Notes: generated from the letters alone by a model not told the origin. DNA of 64,000 nt from Physcomitrium patens (GCF_000002425.4 NC_037257.1:16904328-16968327), one strand, 5' to 3'; positions 38,457 through 52,506 are shown, counted from the first letter of the stretch. Translations and numbers: made by a program.

Positions 38457-38720
38457 ATTTTAGAATTAAAATAATAATACTTATATTAATAAAGAATAAA
38501 AGTAAATAAACTAAAAATATCATTATATATCTAAATGTAATAGAAGAATAGATTTAAAGTAATTTAATAAGATTCTTGTGTATTCCAAATTTATATTTTC
38601 TTTTGAAGTCTTCAAATGCTTTAAATGAGAGATGTAATATCAATAGGCTTTTATTCTAAAAATTATCTCAAGGTCACTAATGTACTTCTAACATCCTTGA
38701 ATCCTATTCTTTTCACTACT
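38457..38720. other. Spacer between elements G and D
   Basis: About 260 bp of AT-rich DNA without recognisable content. It ends in CTACT, the left target duplication of element D. Confidence 0.5.
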
Positions 38721-39063
38721 TATCATGGACATATATATATTTACCTCAATAGTTACTTATAAGATTAAGTAGAAGTAGGTAAAATAGAATAATTTCATAA
38801 AGTCTTCTAGACAAGCTTTCTAGAAGCTTCATAGATGTAATTTTGACTTTAGATGTATTTGTAGGTTAGAAACTTGGCCAAAAAGCTAACCATGTATTGG
38901 CAGCTTGTAGAACAAGTTATCTCTGTGTAGTAACTTGTGGAACAAGCCAACTACATCACGCATATATAGATAACTTTCCTTGTAAGATAAGACATATTGC
39001 TAGCAAATTCAACACATGTTAGAGGTCCTATAGAACATTGCCACAGAGCTCTTAATTAGATAG

Positions 39064-39105
39064 TATATATAGAAGCAAGAGTGAAGCCTTCTTCACTCTT
39101 GTCAA
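39064..39105 (+). promoter_or_regulatory. TATA box and predicted RNA start of element D
   Basis: TATATATA at 39064-39071 puts the start near 39095. ACTCTTGTCAA at 39095-39105 is the exact complement of TTGACAAGAGT at 39273-39283, 2 nt after the LTR. Confidence 0.65.
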
Positions 39106-39272
39106 TGCATTTTTAGTCCTTAGTCTTATTCCAAGACTTTTTAGTCTTCTTGTCTTTGGCAATAGCCATTGTAGTTCAATAATATATCATTTTTAGTGAC
39201 TTTTTAGTTCTCTTTAGTAATAGAAGAGTGTATTGAGGATTTTCTTTCTTTGAGATTCATGTCCTTGACAGT

Positions 39273-39283
39273 TTGACAAGAGT
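39273..39283 (+). other. Putative self-primer binding site of element D
   Basis: TTGACAAGAGT, 2 nt after the 5' LTR, pairs over 11 nt with the predicted RNA 5' end of this element. It has the same position and length as in B but a different sequence. Confidence 0.7.
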
Positions 39284-42200
39284 GCTAACATATTGTTTCT
39301 GTCTTGTTTTAGAAGTGAGTGGATTATACCACTTCTATTTTTGTATTTTAAAGGTTGAGGACTATCCATCTTTAAACAAAAAATCTTATTTTCTAACACT
39401 GATCTTTTCCTTAAAGAGAGTGGATTATCCCTCTTTGTGGGATTTGTTTTTAGGGGTTGTGGATTACCTTCTTCTAATTTAACTTTTGAATTTGTTTGGG
39501 TTGTCTACGAAAGACAAGATTATGGATGCTACTCTCAATCGAAGTGAGAATAGATTTATAACTATTGAAGATCTTTATAAGCTTGTCAATACTCTAAGAG
39601 TAAAAATCTCACATATTTCCAACGTGAATTATGGAAGTACTATGCCTATGCCTATGGAAGAAGTTCAGAGTCTGGAGCAAGAAGTTGTATAGTTGAAAGA
39701 AGCAAGTAGATCAATATCACAACCAAATCCAAGGAGTTTTGCTTCTACAAGTATGACAAGGACAAGGATTAATATGCTTAAGAAGTTTGATGGAACAAGA
39801 TCAAAATTTTGAAGTTTTTTGTAATAAGTCAAGCTCTATCTAAGGTTGCACCTTTTCTAATATCCTCATGGATTTATCCAAGTCAGATTTATAAGCGCAC
39901 TATTATCAAGAAGTTCTCTCTTTTAATCTGCACCTTTAATGGAAAAAGATTCACGACTCTTTTCTAATTTGAATTCATTCCTATAAGTGTTTATGGCCAC
40001 ATTTGGAGAAAGTAATCAAGAACGAGTAGCAGAGACTAAGCTTTTATCCTTACGACAAGGATCACGATCAGCTATTATATATGCTGCCAAATTCCAAAAT
40101 CTTACTTGCAATGTGGAATGGAACGACAAAGCACTTATCAACCATATTCGATATGGATTGAAGGATAGCATCAAAGATTTGTTATTAACAATGCCGAAAG
40201 TAGAATCTTTAAAATAATTTATTACTCAAGCCATTGCATGCAACAATCGTTTATTTGAAAGGCATCAAGAACAAAGATTTAGTTGCAGAGGAACAAGTCA
40301 AAGAATGGCTACATTTCTTAAGTTTTCTGAAATGTATTCGTCAAAGCCAGAACCAATGCAAATTGATATGTTACATTTTAAACCTCTCACGAAGCAAGAA
40401 AAGACATGACGTTGCCAAGAGGGATTTTGTTTATATTGTGGAGAAGCTAAGCACACTTCTCAACATTATTCAAAGAAGCAACACAATTACAAAATGAAGA
40501 GCACAATTATCAAAGAATATAATGTATCAGAAAATAAATTTTTTCAACTATAATAGGAATCATGCGGCTGAAATCATGTGCAATACCTAGTAAAGGTCCT
40601 ATCTTCTCCTGAGACCCTTCACCTTATTTTATAATAGAAGTATATTTAGGACCTAATAATCACAAAGTCTTTACCTTGTTAGATTCAGGAGCCACAGCAT
40701 GTTTTATAGACAAAGATTTTGTCAAAAATCAAAAAATACTTTTAGTTAAGAAAGTTAAATCCGTACATGTAGATGTCATAGATAATCGTTCATTGTCTTC
40801 TAGAAATGTTATCCATGAAACTATTCCTTTAGATGTAGCAATTAAAGATCATAACAATATAGTAATATTTAATGTAATAAAATCTCCCTCTAATCCGGTT
40901 ATTTTAGGATTATCATGGCTAGAAAAATATAACCCTCAAATAAATTGGATCTCTTGTAACCTTAACTTTTCTGATAGTTTAATCTAAGATTGCATTAGCA
41001 AAGTAGAAGTATGTAAGTCCAATACATCCAAATTTTTACTAGTAGATGCAAAAGCCTTCATGCATGCTGTAAAAGAAGGATCATCTTTTGCTATATATGC
41101 TACATCTATTTCTAATAGTGAAACAATGTCGAGTGGTATTCCTGAGCAATATCAAGAATTCCAAGATATTTTTGAAAAGAAGAATGTAGATACTTTCCTC
41201 GAGCATCGACCTTATGATTATTCAATTGATCAACAAGAAGGAGCTCAATCACTATTCGGATCAATCTATAGCTTATCGCAGAATGAAATGGGTACATTAA
41301 AAGAATACATTGATGAGAATTTGGCAAAGAACTTCATCCACTATTTTAAATCTCCAGCTGGAGCTCCTATCTTATTTGTAAAGAAGAAAGATGGATCTCT
41401 ATGAATGTGTGTAGATTATCAAGGATTCAATAAGATCACCATCAAAAATAAGTATTCTTTGCCTTTGATTTCAGGACTTCTTGACTAACTCAATCAAGTA
41501 AAGTTCTATACCAAAATAAATTTACGGGGAGCATACAACTTAGTTCGTATCAAAGAATGAGATGAATGGAAGATTGCTTTTTGAACTAGATATGGACATT
41601 TTGAATATAATGTCATGCCTTTTAGACTCACGAATACACCGGCCACTTTTTAACATCTTATAAATGATATTTTTTGTGAGTTTTTAAATGACTTTATTAT
41701 TTTCTATTTAGATGACATTCTAATCTACTCTAAGTACACAAAAGAACATGAGCTTCATGTTTGTTGGATGTTACAGAAACTTAGAAATGCAGGATTATAT
41801 GCCAAGTTAAAAAAGTGTATATTCCACACTACTCAAGTCGACTTTTTAGCGTACATCATTTCCAACAAAGGCCTTATGATGGATCCTAAGAAGATTCAAA
41901 CTATCATAGATTGAAAGATTCCAAGAACAGTACAAAATGTGCAATGCTTTTTGGGCTTTACTAATTATTGTCCAATCTTCATCAAGAATTTTTTTCAAGT
42001 TATAGCTCCATTTACACGTTTGACTTGTAAAGTCAAATTTGAAGGGAATAAAAAAGCAAAAGCATCATTTGATGTTTTAAAGAAGAAATTTATTTTTGTA
42101 CCAATCTTATATTGCGTTGACTTCTCAAAGGTATTTTTTATGGAAACAGACACGTTAGATTTTGCTATAAAAGCTGTGTTGTCATAAATGGGATCAGATA

Positions 42201-43764
42201 ACAAATTCTATCCAATAGCTTTCCATTTGAAGAAATTTTCAGCAGCCAAGATTAATTATGAGATCCATGACAAAGAGCTCCTTGCAATCATGGATTCATT
42301 TTAAGAATGGCGTCATTATTTAGAAGGTACCTCAATTCAATCAAGCATATCCTCTGATCTTCTTGTTCAGAATATCAAGGATACTTCCTCTAAGTCTCAT
42401 GATACTTCCAAGTTTGAATTCAAGAAGAATCTATTATATTTTGAAGGACGCCTATATGTTCCAAAAGGTGAAGCTTGATTACTTGTTCTTTAAGCTAGTC
42501 ATGTCTTTCCAATAACAGGACATTTTGGGTATAATAAAACTTTGGAACTAATATCCAGGAATTTTTGGTGGCTGAAAATGTAGAAGGCAGTCAAAGATTT
42601 TGTACAATCTTGTGATGTTTGCTCAAGATCAAAAACTCCTCGTCATCGACCTTACGGACTTCTTCAGCCGTTATCCATTCCAAAACAACCATGGTCTTCT
42701 ATTTCTATGGATTTCATCACAAATCTTTCAATTTCAAATTCTTATGACTCTATATTCGTGATAGTAGATCGTTTTATTAAGATGGTACATTTTGTACCAT
42801 GTACAAAATCTATCACAAGTGAAGAAACAGCTAAGTTTTTTATTGACAATATCTATCACTATCATGGATTGCCAAAGCATATTATATCGGATAGATGGAC
42901 TCAATTTGTATCAAGATTTTGGAAAATCCTATTCAAGATTCTAAAGGTAGATATAAAGCTTTCTTGAGCTTTTTATCTTCAAACTGATGGGCAAGCGGAA
43001 TGGATAAATCAAGTTCTGGAATAGTATTTGAGATGTACCATTAACTATCATCAAGATGACTAGACAACTCTTTTACCATTGGCAGAGTTTGCATATAATA
43101 ATTCAATACATTCTTCCACTCAAAAAATACTTTTCTTTGCCAATTATGGTTATCATCCACGTCTGTATACTTTTGACTTTTTAAAAGTTGATAATCTTGC
43201 GGCGAAAGATTTTGTAAATAGCTTATCACAGCTACATACAACAATGAAGGTACAATTAAAGGAAGCTCAAGAATGACAAAAGATTAACGTGGATGCCTAT
43301 GGCAAGGAGCAACCACAATATAATATGGATGATAAAGTATGGTTACTTCGTCGTAATATCAAGATTACTCGTTTTTGTGATAAATTAGTTTTATTTGAAA
43401 GAAGTTATGAAGGCTTCAACAATGACCAAATAACAGGGTGGTCTTCTCGCCTAGTATGGGATACTATAGATGGTTGAGGGGACCTATCAACTATCTTTGA
43501 AGAGAGCAAAGATCAAAATATGTAGCAAATATAATTCATTGCATCTTGGACTTCTTCAACATATGAAGACTGCTCCTCGTAGAACTTGTCCCTAGAAAGG
43601 GGGGCAATATCATAGACATATATATTTATCTTAATAGTTATTTATAAAATTAAATAAAAATAGGTAAAATAGAATAATTTCATAAAGTCTTTCTAGTTCT
43701 CTTTAGTGATAGAAGAGTGTATTGAGGATTTTCTTTCTTTGAGATTCACCTCCTTGATACCACT

Positions 43765-44073
43765 ATATCACCAATTTATAAATAATTAAATTTTTTTAAT
43801 AGATTCATTTTCAAGTACATCATCACTTTCATCAAACATACCTATAATGTTCTCTTTAATATGTATGTAGGAATTGATAAGATGAAATTTTAATTTATAA
43901 TTGATAAACTCATGAACATTCACAATAGGTCTAGTTTTACTCTTTGTAGATATTAATACCATTTTTTCTAGTAAGATAGTAAGTTCTTCCAACTCTTTCT
44001 TATGTATTGTTTCTTAAGCTTTTCTATCTCTCATGGTTGCTACCTTTGCTTTCATATTATTAATAAAAATCAA

Positions 44074-44106
<33 letters not shown>

Positions 44107-45069
44107 TATATATATTTCTAAGAATTTATGATTGTTGATGTAATAACTCCAATATATCAAAAATTCTTTAATATCATCATAAATTAATATACATTAATAT
44201 CTTTGCTCTTATTTTTCATAAGAATCTCTATATTATATTGAATCAATCAATTGTGGTATTAAAATTTGAATGATTAAATAATTTTTGCATCCATTGAATG
44301 AAATCTATTTTTTGAATTTGGAGATATAAATTGAAGTCAAGTTTAATTTCTTCCATCCTCATTAAGGCCTAAAGAAAAGTATCAGCAAATCCATTCTCTC
44401 CATGAAAAATTTATTTCTTAATATAAAATCTCTTCTTGAATTTTTCCATCTATTTATGTAAAAATTATACCTCCTCTTCATCATTCCCTTTGAATATCAC
44501 ACCATAAAAAAAAATTGTAATAATAACTACAAGATACTTAGACAAAGCAATATTTTGATCCTCTATAAGCTTACATCATGTGAAAATAGCTTGCTACAAT
44601 TATAGACATTGAATTTTCTTAATGTACTTTGAGACAACTAGATGTTCAATATCAATATCGAATAAATGTCTTATATTCAAAAATCTACAAATATTCATTT
44701 TAAACATTGTTGTATGGTATGATTTTATATTTAAAAATATATGAAGTACCTAGCTATAAAGATATAAGCTTTAACTTATTGGATAAGTTCTAATAAATGA
44801 AGTATTCTTATTATAGAAGCCAAAAAAATATAATAATATCAAAAGATTTTTAATTGATGAAATCCTTATATATTTAAGAAGCTTTATACATAAGGCTTTC
44901 TAAAGCAACTAGAAATGCCTTAACATCCTTTGCTATACTAAATCATAACTAATTATTTGTCGCTAAGTTTGATTTTTTATTAACTCAAAGAAAATCCATA
45001 ATCCTCTTATAAATATCCATCTTTATATCATAATTTTTTCATAACTCCATATCTCCATCTTTAACATAC
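43765..45069. other. AT-rich DNA with an (AT)n microsatellite
   Basis: AT-rich, no supported gene. An (AT)n run lies at about 44075-44120. An open stretch of 68 codons on the minus strand (about 43992-43786) has no recognisable motif. Confidence 0.5.
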
Positions 45070-48000
45070 ATATAAAGTCTTGACTCTCTAAAATCCCTTT
45101 ACTTTGCATAAAATGTCCAAATTGTGGAAAAATCCTTTTAAAACATTTTTATCTCCTAAAGGATTTTTTCTCTTTAAATTTTAGAAATTCATATCTCTTA
45201 ATTCAATTCTTCATTTTTTTTTCAAATTTTTAAATAATATAGAATTTATCTTTGAAAATTATTACAAATAAAAATAAACCTTAAATCTAGTACAGTTCAT
45301 CTGACATCTTAAAAATCCTAGTAGGTATCAAAGACAAGAATTCGATGAAAAAGCAATTCAGACAAGTGAGCCTTCACTCAAAAAAAGATAAAAAAATATA
45401 AATAAACAAATATGTATATTGAAAGAGAAACTGGAATGGCTATTGCCAAAAGAAAACTAAAGACCCTTGAAACTAGACTAGAAGCAAGAAAGGAGTTGAC
45501 AAGAGTGAAGAAGGCTTCACTCTTGTTTCTATATATACTATCTAACTAGGGTCTACATGGAGACGTTCTATAGGACTGCTAATATGTGTTGACTTTGTAG
45601 AACACATGCCTTGACTTACAAGGCAAGATTTTCTACATGTGGGCTACATAGTTAACTTGGTCTTCAAGCTAACAACATGTATGGCACCTAGCCAACTTGT
45701 TGACCACGTTTCTAATCCAAAAAGTCAATTAAAGACACCTATGAAGTCAAAGCAGCATCTATGAAGCTTCTAGGAAGCTTCCATATCAAATACTATAGAA
45801 TTAACTTACGTTTATCTACTTTTACTTACTTCTACCTATTTATATATGTAATTATGAGTATGTCCATGACATTATCATCCTTCTAGGGACGAGTTCCACA
45901 AGGAGCAATAATCATATGTTGAGAAAACGTATGATGCGACGAATTATATTCGTCACATACTCTGATCTTTATTCTCTTCAAAGATAATTGATAGGACCTC
46001 TCAACCATCGGTAGTGTCCCATACCAGGGCGGGAAGACCACACAATTATTTGATCATTGTTGAGGCCTTCATAACTTCCTTCGAATAGAATATTTGGAAC
46101 ACCATCAAGAATTGTTCCTACCTCTAGTAAAACCACCAAACATCGAGAGTCCCTTCCCAAGTCGTGATACCAAACGCATTGTATCTTGCCATCTATTCGA
46201 AGAAGAACATGTCATTCTTGAAGATCTTCATCTTGATTACGTTGTCTTGAAGGTTGTGACAATCATAATGTCTCATCTGGTAGGTCAATAAATGAAGGCT
46301 CTTGAATCGAATCCATTAGTTGTTGGTTTTCCATCTCCTGAACGTCACAACAACAAAGAAGCTACAAACAAGGATTGAAAGTAGAATGATATCTTGCCTA
46401 GATATTGTTTCTTTTATAAAGAAGGTTTTCATCTTGATTTTGATGGATGTCATCGATAAAAAGCCTCCACCACCTTTACTGCATTTGTAAGATTCTTTAT
46501 TGGCTCCCATGTGTGTTCATTAATATCATATCCGTGCCAATAGACAAGATAATCTAATTTATTTCGGCGCCCCCTAGAATCTAAGTCTTCTTCTACTTCA
46601 AACTCTTCATTATTGTCCACTTCTATAGGAAGAGGTGGAACTTGTCGTCTTCTTGGTATGTCCACTGTCTTGTATGGTTCAAGAAGAGACACGTGGAATA
46701 CGGAATAGATTTTCATTGACTCCGGTAGATGTAAACGATATGCAATTGGATTGATTTGTGCAGAAATAGAAAATGGTCCAAGCCTTCGATAGTCCAACTT
46801 ATCACAAGGATGAGTGGTCTTGATATTACGACGAAGTAGCCATACCTTATCACCCAAGTGGAATGGTGGTTGTTCCTTTTGATAGACATCCGTATTGACC
46901 TTTTCTTATTCTTGAGCCTCTTTTAACTGCGCCTTCATCGTTGCATGTAGCTCTGACAAATGAATCGTCAAATCTTTCATAGCAGGATTATCAACTTTTG
47001 AAAAGTTAAAAGTATCAAGTCGTGGATGATAACCATAATTAGCAAAGAAAGGTGTTTGTTTTGTAGAAGAATGTACCGTGTTATTGTAAGCAAACTCTGC
47101 CAACGGTAAAAGAGTTGTCCAATCATCTTGTTGGTAGTTGATGGTACATCTTAAATATTGTTCTAAAACTTGATTAACACACTTCATTAGTCCATCAGTT
47201 TGAGGATGGAATGTCGAAGATAGTTTTATATCCACTTTTAGAATCTTGAAAAGAGTCTGCCAAAATCTTGATATAAATTGAGTTCCCCTATATGATATAA
47301 TATCCTTGGGTTATCCATAAAAGCGATAGATATTGTCAAGAAAGAGCTTAGTTATTTCTTCACCTGTGATAGATTTTGTACATGATAAAAAAATGTGCCA
47401 TCTTGGTAAAACGATCTACTATCACGAATATAGAGTCATAAGAACTTGAGATTGGAAGATCCGTGATGAAGTCCATAAAAACAGAAGACCATAGTTGTTC
47501 TGAAATGGATAATGGCTGAAGAAGTCCAAAACGTCAATGACGAGGAATTTTTGATCTTGAGCAAACATCACATGATTGTACAAAATCTTTGATTGCCTTC
47601 TACATTTGATGCCACCAAAAATCCTTAGATATTAGCTCCAAAGTCTTATTGTATCCAAAATGTCTTGCTGCTTGGAAGTCGTAATGAGCTTGAAGAACAC
47701 GTAAACGTGCTTTTCCTTCTGGAATATATAGGCGTCATTCGAAATAGAGTAGGTTGTTCTTAAACTCAAATTTAGAGGGATCATGAGATTTAGAAGAATT
47801 ATTTTTGATATCATGAACAAAAGGGTCTGAAGACATACTTAACTGGACTTGCTTGAGAAAAGTTAAATCAATAGTCAATGTTGATTTTATTATTCGAAGA
47901 TGAAATTACTCTAGCTTCAAGAAAACCATTCTTTATTGCTCAAAAGCTGCATCTCCTTTTTTTAATGCAAGATAAGAACGTCTAAACAAGGCATCAGACA

Positions 48001-51000
48001 AACCTTATTCTTTTCTTAGTCAATAAGTGATGATGAACTCAAATCTTAATAAAGACATGCTCCAACAAGCTTGATGACGATTTAATATGCATGTTGACAT
48101 AAAATACTCAAGGTTCTTGTGATCCGTATACATGGTGATTGGACTGGAAGCGCCTTCTAGATAATGATGCCATTCTTAAAAAGAATTCACAATTGCAAGA
48201 AGTTCTTTGTCATGGATCTCATAATTGATTTCTGCTGCTGAAAATTTTCTTGAATAAAAGGCTACTGGATGAAGTTTTTTATTTGTTCCCATTTGTGACA
48301 AAACTGCACCCACAGCAAAGTCTGATGCATCTATTTCTATAAAAAATGCTTTGGAAAAATCAACACTATATAAGATTGGTGCAGAAACAAACGCTGTCTT
48401 CAAAGATTCAAAAGAAACTTTTGCTTCTTGATTCCATTGGAGTTTGTCTTTACAAGTCAAACATGTAAGTAGAGCTGCAACTCGAGAGAAGTCTTCGATG
48501 AAGATCTGATAGTAGTTGGCAAATCCCAAAAAGCATTAGACATCTTTTACCATTTTTGGGATCTTTCAATCTATAATAGTTTGAACTTTCTTAGGATCCA
48601 TCATAAGTCCATCATTTGAAATGATGTAATCTAAGAAATCGACTTGAGTAGTGTGGAATACACACTTTTCTATCTTGGCATAGAGTCCCACATCTCTTAA
48701 TTTTTGTAACACATGACGAATATGAAGTTCATGTTCTTCTCGATTCTTAGAATAGATCAAGATGTCATCTAGATAACAGACTACAAAATCGTCCAAAAAT
48801 TATCAAAAAACATCACTCATTAAATGTTGAAAAGTTAGTGGTGCATTTGTAAGTTCAAAAGGCATGACGTATTCAAAATGTCCATACCTAGTTCGAAATG
48901 CAGTCTTCCATTCATCTCCTTCTTTGATGCGTACTAGATTGTATGCTCCCCGGAGATCTATTTTTATATAGATCTTAGCTTGATTCAGCTGATCAAGAAG
49001 TCCAGATATTAAAGGTAGTAGATACCTATTTTTGATGGTAATCTTGTTGAGTCCTCGATAATCAACACACATCCACAATGATCCATCTTTTTTCTTCACA
49101 AATAGAATTGGAGCTCTTGTCGGAGATTTAGAATGGCGTATGAAATTCTTTACTAGTTTTTCTTCAATATACTCCTTGAATTCAGTCAACTCATTTTGTG
49201 ATAAACTATAGATTGGTCCGAATTGCGGTTATGCTCCTTTTTGAAGGTCAATTGAATAATCATAGAGACGATGTTTCGAGAGTGTATCCACATTCTTTTT
49301 TTCAAATACATCTTGAAATTCTTGATATTAGCTTAGAATGCCACGTGAAGTCTTTGCATCATTAGAAACGAGTGTGGCATAAATAATATATGGTGATTCT
49401 TTCCTAGCAGCATGCAAGAAAGCTTTTGTACCTATAAACACGAGTTTAATTGAACTGAACTTATGACTCTCTACTTGATTAACTACATTGTTAGTTATAA
49501 TTTTAGAGAAAGTGAGAATTCGAGAAATCCAATCTATTTGAGGGTTGTATTTTTCTAACTACGATAAACCTAAAATGACTGGATTAAAGAAAGATCTAAT
49601 GATATTAAACAATACAAAGCTATTATGATCATTGATTATTACTTCTATAGGAAGGATTTCATGAGTAATATCTCCAAAAGACAATGGACGACCATCTATG
49701 ACCTCTACATGAAGAAGTTTAGTTTTCTTTACTAAAGATATGTTATGTCTTTTAGTAAATTCTTCATCTAAAAAACACGTTGAGTTTCTTGAATCTAACA
49801 AGGCAGAGGCTTTGTAATGTTTAGGTCCTAAAATAACATTTAATGTAAAACAAGGAGAGGGCTCTAAGGAGAGAATAAAACCTATACTAGATGTTGTGCA
49901 AGGTTCCAGTTACACGGTCCCTATTATAGCTGGACAAACTCATTTTTCGACATATTGTCTTCTTTGATAGCCATACTCCTCATTTTGTAGTTGCGTCATT
50001 TCTTTGGACAATGTTGAGCAGTGTGTTTTGGTTCTCCACAATATAAACATAATCCTTCTTGACGACGACGAGTCTTTTCTTGCTCAGTAAGAGATTTGAA
50101 ACGTATTGCATCAATTTGCATATCCTCTACTTCTGAATGTATGTGTTGAAGAGGTATTGGTGTTGCCATTGAATTATAGTAACGTTGATGTGCACTTGTA
50201 CGGTTCTCAGATCGAAATTCAAAAAGACGATTATTGCACTTCACAGCAAAGTCAATTGCTTGACTCAATGTATGATGATTAAGTAAGTTGAGCATTAATT
50301 TCTTTTACTTCATATTGTAATCTGTAGAAAAATTGACTAACAAGTGCAGCATCATCCCACTTGATATCAGTTGCAAGTTGTCAAAATTGTGAAGCATACA
50401 ACGTTACTGATTGATTGCCTTGTTATAAAATACGGATCTTATTGATTGCAACACGAATTGCATTATGTTCTCCATACATGGATCAAAACTCCGCCAAAAA
50501 GCCTTTAGATTATCCAATATTGGATCTCGTCATTCAAGAAAAGATGAAAACCACGATAGTCCTGAACCTGAAAGAAGCGTATTAATGAATCTAACTTGCG
50601 ATCCAAGAGTTGGATAGCTTTGAGGTTGAAGTTCAATCACAAGTTACACTTGATTGATAAATCCTTGAAACTTGGATCTAGTGCCATCAAACTTCTCAGA
50701 TAAGACAATTCTTGGTTCTCTAATATTGGAAGGACGTTCTACCATAAGAAAAAGCATAAGATTTGGTGCAGATGTTGAAGTAGCTCCAACCATTTCTATA
50801 TCTTCACTTCCTGCCAATCTTGTTGCTCCTTGTTGTTGTAAATTGAGTTAATGCATCGCAAGCATTAACTCCCTCAATTGCTCTTGCATTTGTGCCATTG
50901 CACTCTTCATTTCAACAAGTTTTGCCATGATAATACTTAGAAAAGAAAAGATGTCTAATATCGCTTAAGACAAATAGAAGAGAGGACTTGAGAACAAAGA

Positions 51001-51128
51001 AAATACTAAGGACAATATCAGTTTAAAAGAGGGTAATCCATAACTTCTAATATGCTTATATCTTATCAAGAAAAAAAAGGTAATCCACTCTTAATGAAGA
51101 TTAGACAAAGCTCTGATATTGTAGGTGT

Positions 51129-51139
51129 ACTCTTGTCAA
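51129..51139 (-). other. Putative self-primer binding site of element C
   Basis: On the minus strand TTGACAAGAGT begins 2 nt after the 5' LTR. It pairs over 11 nt with ACTCTTGTCAA at 51322-51312, which starts 31 nt downstream of the minus-strand TATATATA (51353-51346). Confidence 0.7.
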
Positions 51140-51311
51140 TCTGTCAAGGATAAGAACTCGATGAAAAAGCAATTCAGACAAGTGAGCCTTCACTCAAAAA
51201 AAGATAACAAAATATAAATAAACAAGTATGTATATTGAAAGAGAAACTGGAATGGCTATTGCCAAAAGAAAACTAAAGACCCTTGAAACTAGACTAGAAG
51301 CAAGAAAGGAG

Positions 51312-51353
51312 TTGACAAGAGTGAAGAAGGCTTCACTCTTGTCTCTATATATA
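51312..51353 (-). promoter_or_regulatory. TATA box, inverted repeat and predicted RNA start of element C
   Basis: Minus-strand TATATATA at 51353-51346 is followed by a 13-bp perfect inverted repeat (arms 51343-51331 and 51326-51314) with a 4-nt centre. The predicted start falls four nt into the second arm. The 3' LTR copy is at 45498-45527. Confidence 0.65.
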
Positions 51354-52506
51354 CTATCTAACTAGGGTCTTTATGGCGACGTTCTATAAGACCTCCAATA
51401 TGTGTTGACTTTGTAGAACACATGTCTTGACTTACAAGGCAAGTTTTTCTACATGTGGGCTACATAGTTAGCTTGGTCTTCAAGCTAACAACATGTGTGG
51501 CACATGGCCAACTTGTTGACCACGTTTCTAATCCAAAAAGTCAATTAAAGACACCTATGAAGTCAAAGCAGTATCTATGAAGCTTCTAGGAAGCTTCCAT
51601 ATCAAATACTATAGAATTAACTTACGTTTATCTACTTTTACTTACTTCTACCTATTTGTATATGTAATTATGAGTATGTCCATGACAATAGGTGCTTTAA
51701 ATCCTAATTTACAAGCACCCAAATACTATTTTCTTCATATTTCAAAAATCCAAACTTCAAATGCCATAAAATTTTTGTATAAAATTTAGTAACATTATAA
51801 TATACATTTTTAAAAATGTTTAGTTAAAATCTTATTAAATTGCTCAAGATATAGTTCGAAACACAACTACTAGTAAATCACGTCACTTATTGCCTTTAGA
51901 TTGTAAGTACTAACTTCAACTTCCTTTAATTCCTTCATCAAGTAGTACATGAAAAGTATAGTACAAAAAGGTTCTCCCTATTTCTAGTTTTTGATTCTTT
52001 ATTCTATTTTGTACGCGCATGTTATGCCCAAAAGAGTGACAGTAGGTACAAAATCAATACTTTAACTTTGAGTGCCTATATCTCTTTCATAAAAACTCCA
52101 AATCATCCAAAATTTGTACCAAAATCATTGCCAAAATCCTACACTTTTTGATCCTAATCTCCTAAGTTCAAATAACTTCAAAAGAGTAACCCTAATTCCT
52201 AATAAGGCCTCAGATAGCATCCTTGAAGTCCATTAGACATGAATTTTGGCCAATAAGAATAGAAATTTTCATCCTCCATCTCCATTCATCCAATATCTAA
52301 TAAAGGTGGCTCTAAATATATAAACTATTAGCAACTTAAAATCAACTTTAATAATAATCTTTTTGAACTAATTACTTCAAAGTAGTAATCTAACCATATT
52401 TTGTGATTAATTAAAATCTAATAATGTGGCTCTTATCACATTGTATAATAAATTATACATTAAATATTTATGTGCATTATTTTCATATAGTAGTCAAACT
52501 AGAACA

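Larger units (their letters stand above)
38721..43759 (+). mobile_element. Element D: Ty3/gypsy retrotransposon related to A and C
   Basis: The 5' LTR is at 38721-39270 (550 bp). The 3' LTR at 43608-43759 is short (152 bp) and matches only the two ends of the 5' LTR. Flanks CTACT (38716-38720) and CCACT (43760-43764) are a target duplication with one transition. Parts: leader with GGATTAYC boxes; gag about 39520-40550 with a knuckle region near 40420-40490; protease 40670-40990; reverse transcriptase 41240-41930; RNase H about 42100-42330; integrase about 42450-43330; an accessory-ORF-like stretch at about 43390-43520; polypurine tract near 43594-43604. I do not see a chromodomain. It is a broken fossil with well over a dozen breaks, older than B and C. 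Confidence 0.88.
45326..51687 (-). mobile_element. Element C: Ty3/gypsy chromovirus with full-length LTRs
   Basis: Two 546-bp LTRs at 45326-45871 (3') and 51142-51687 (5'). Flanks GTAGG (45321-45325) and ATAGG (51688-51692) form a target duplication with one transition. I count about 22 LTR differences, near 96% identity, so roughly one to two million years at usual plant rates; deamination could make it younger. Parts in element order: gag about 50960-50000 with the knuckle CLYCGEPKHTAQHC near its end; protease 49870-49560; reverse transcriptase 49200-48560; RNase H 48500-47900; integrase 47640-46640; chromodomain about 46610-46450 (LDYLVYWHGYDINEHTWEP); accessory ORF about 46190-45910. It is a broken element with perhaps ten breaks. 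Confidence 0.92.
45070..52506 (-). repeat. Repeat F: LTR-like repeat split by element C
   Basis: 45070-45325 and 51688-52506 together form one repeat of about 1.1 kb on the minus strand. It is collinear with the insert in element E (13696-14945) and starts at about 52506 as TGTTCTAG. No coding region. The ends are approximate. It predates element C, which lies inside it. Confidence 0.6.
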
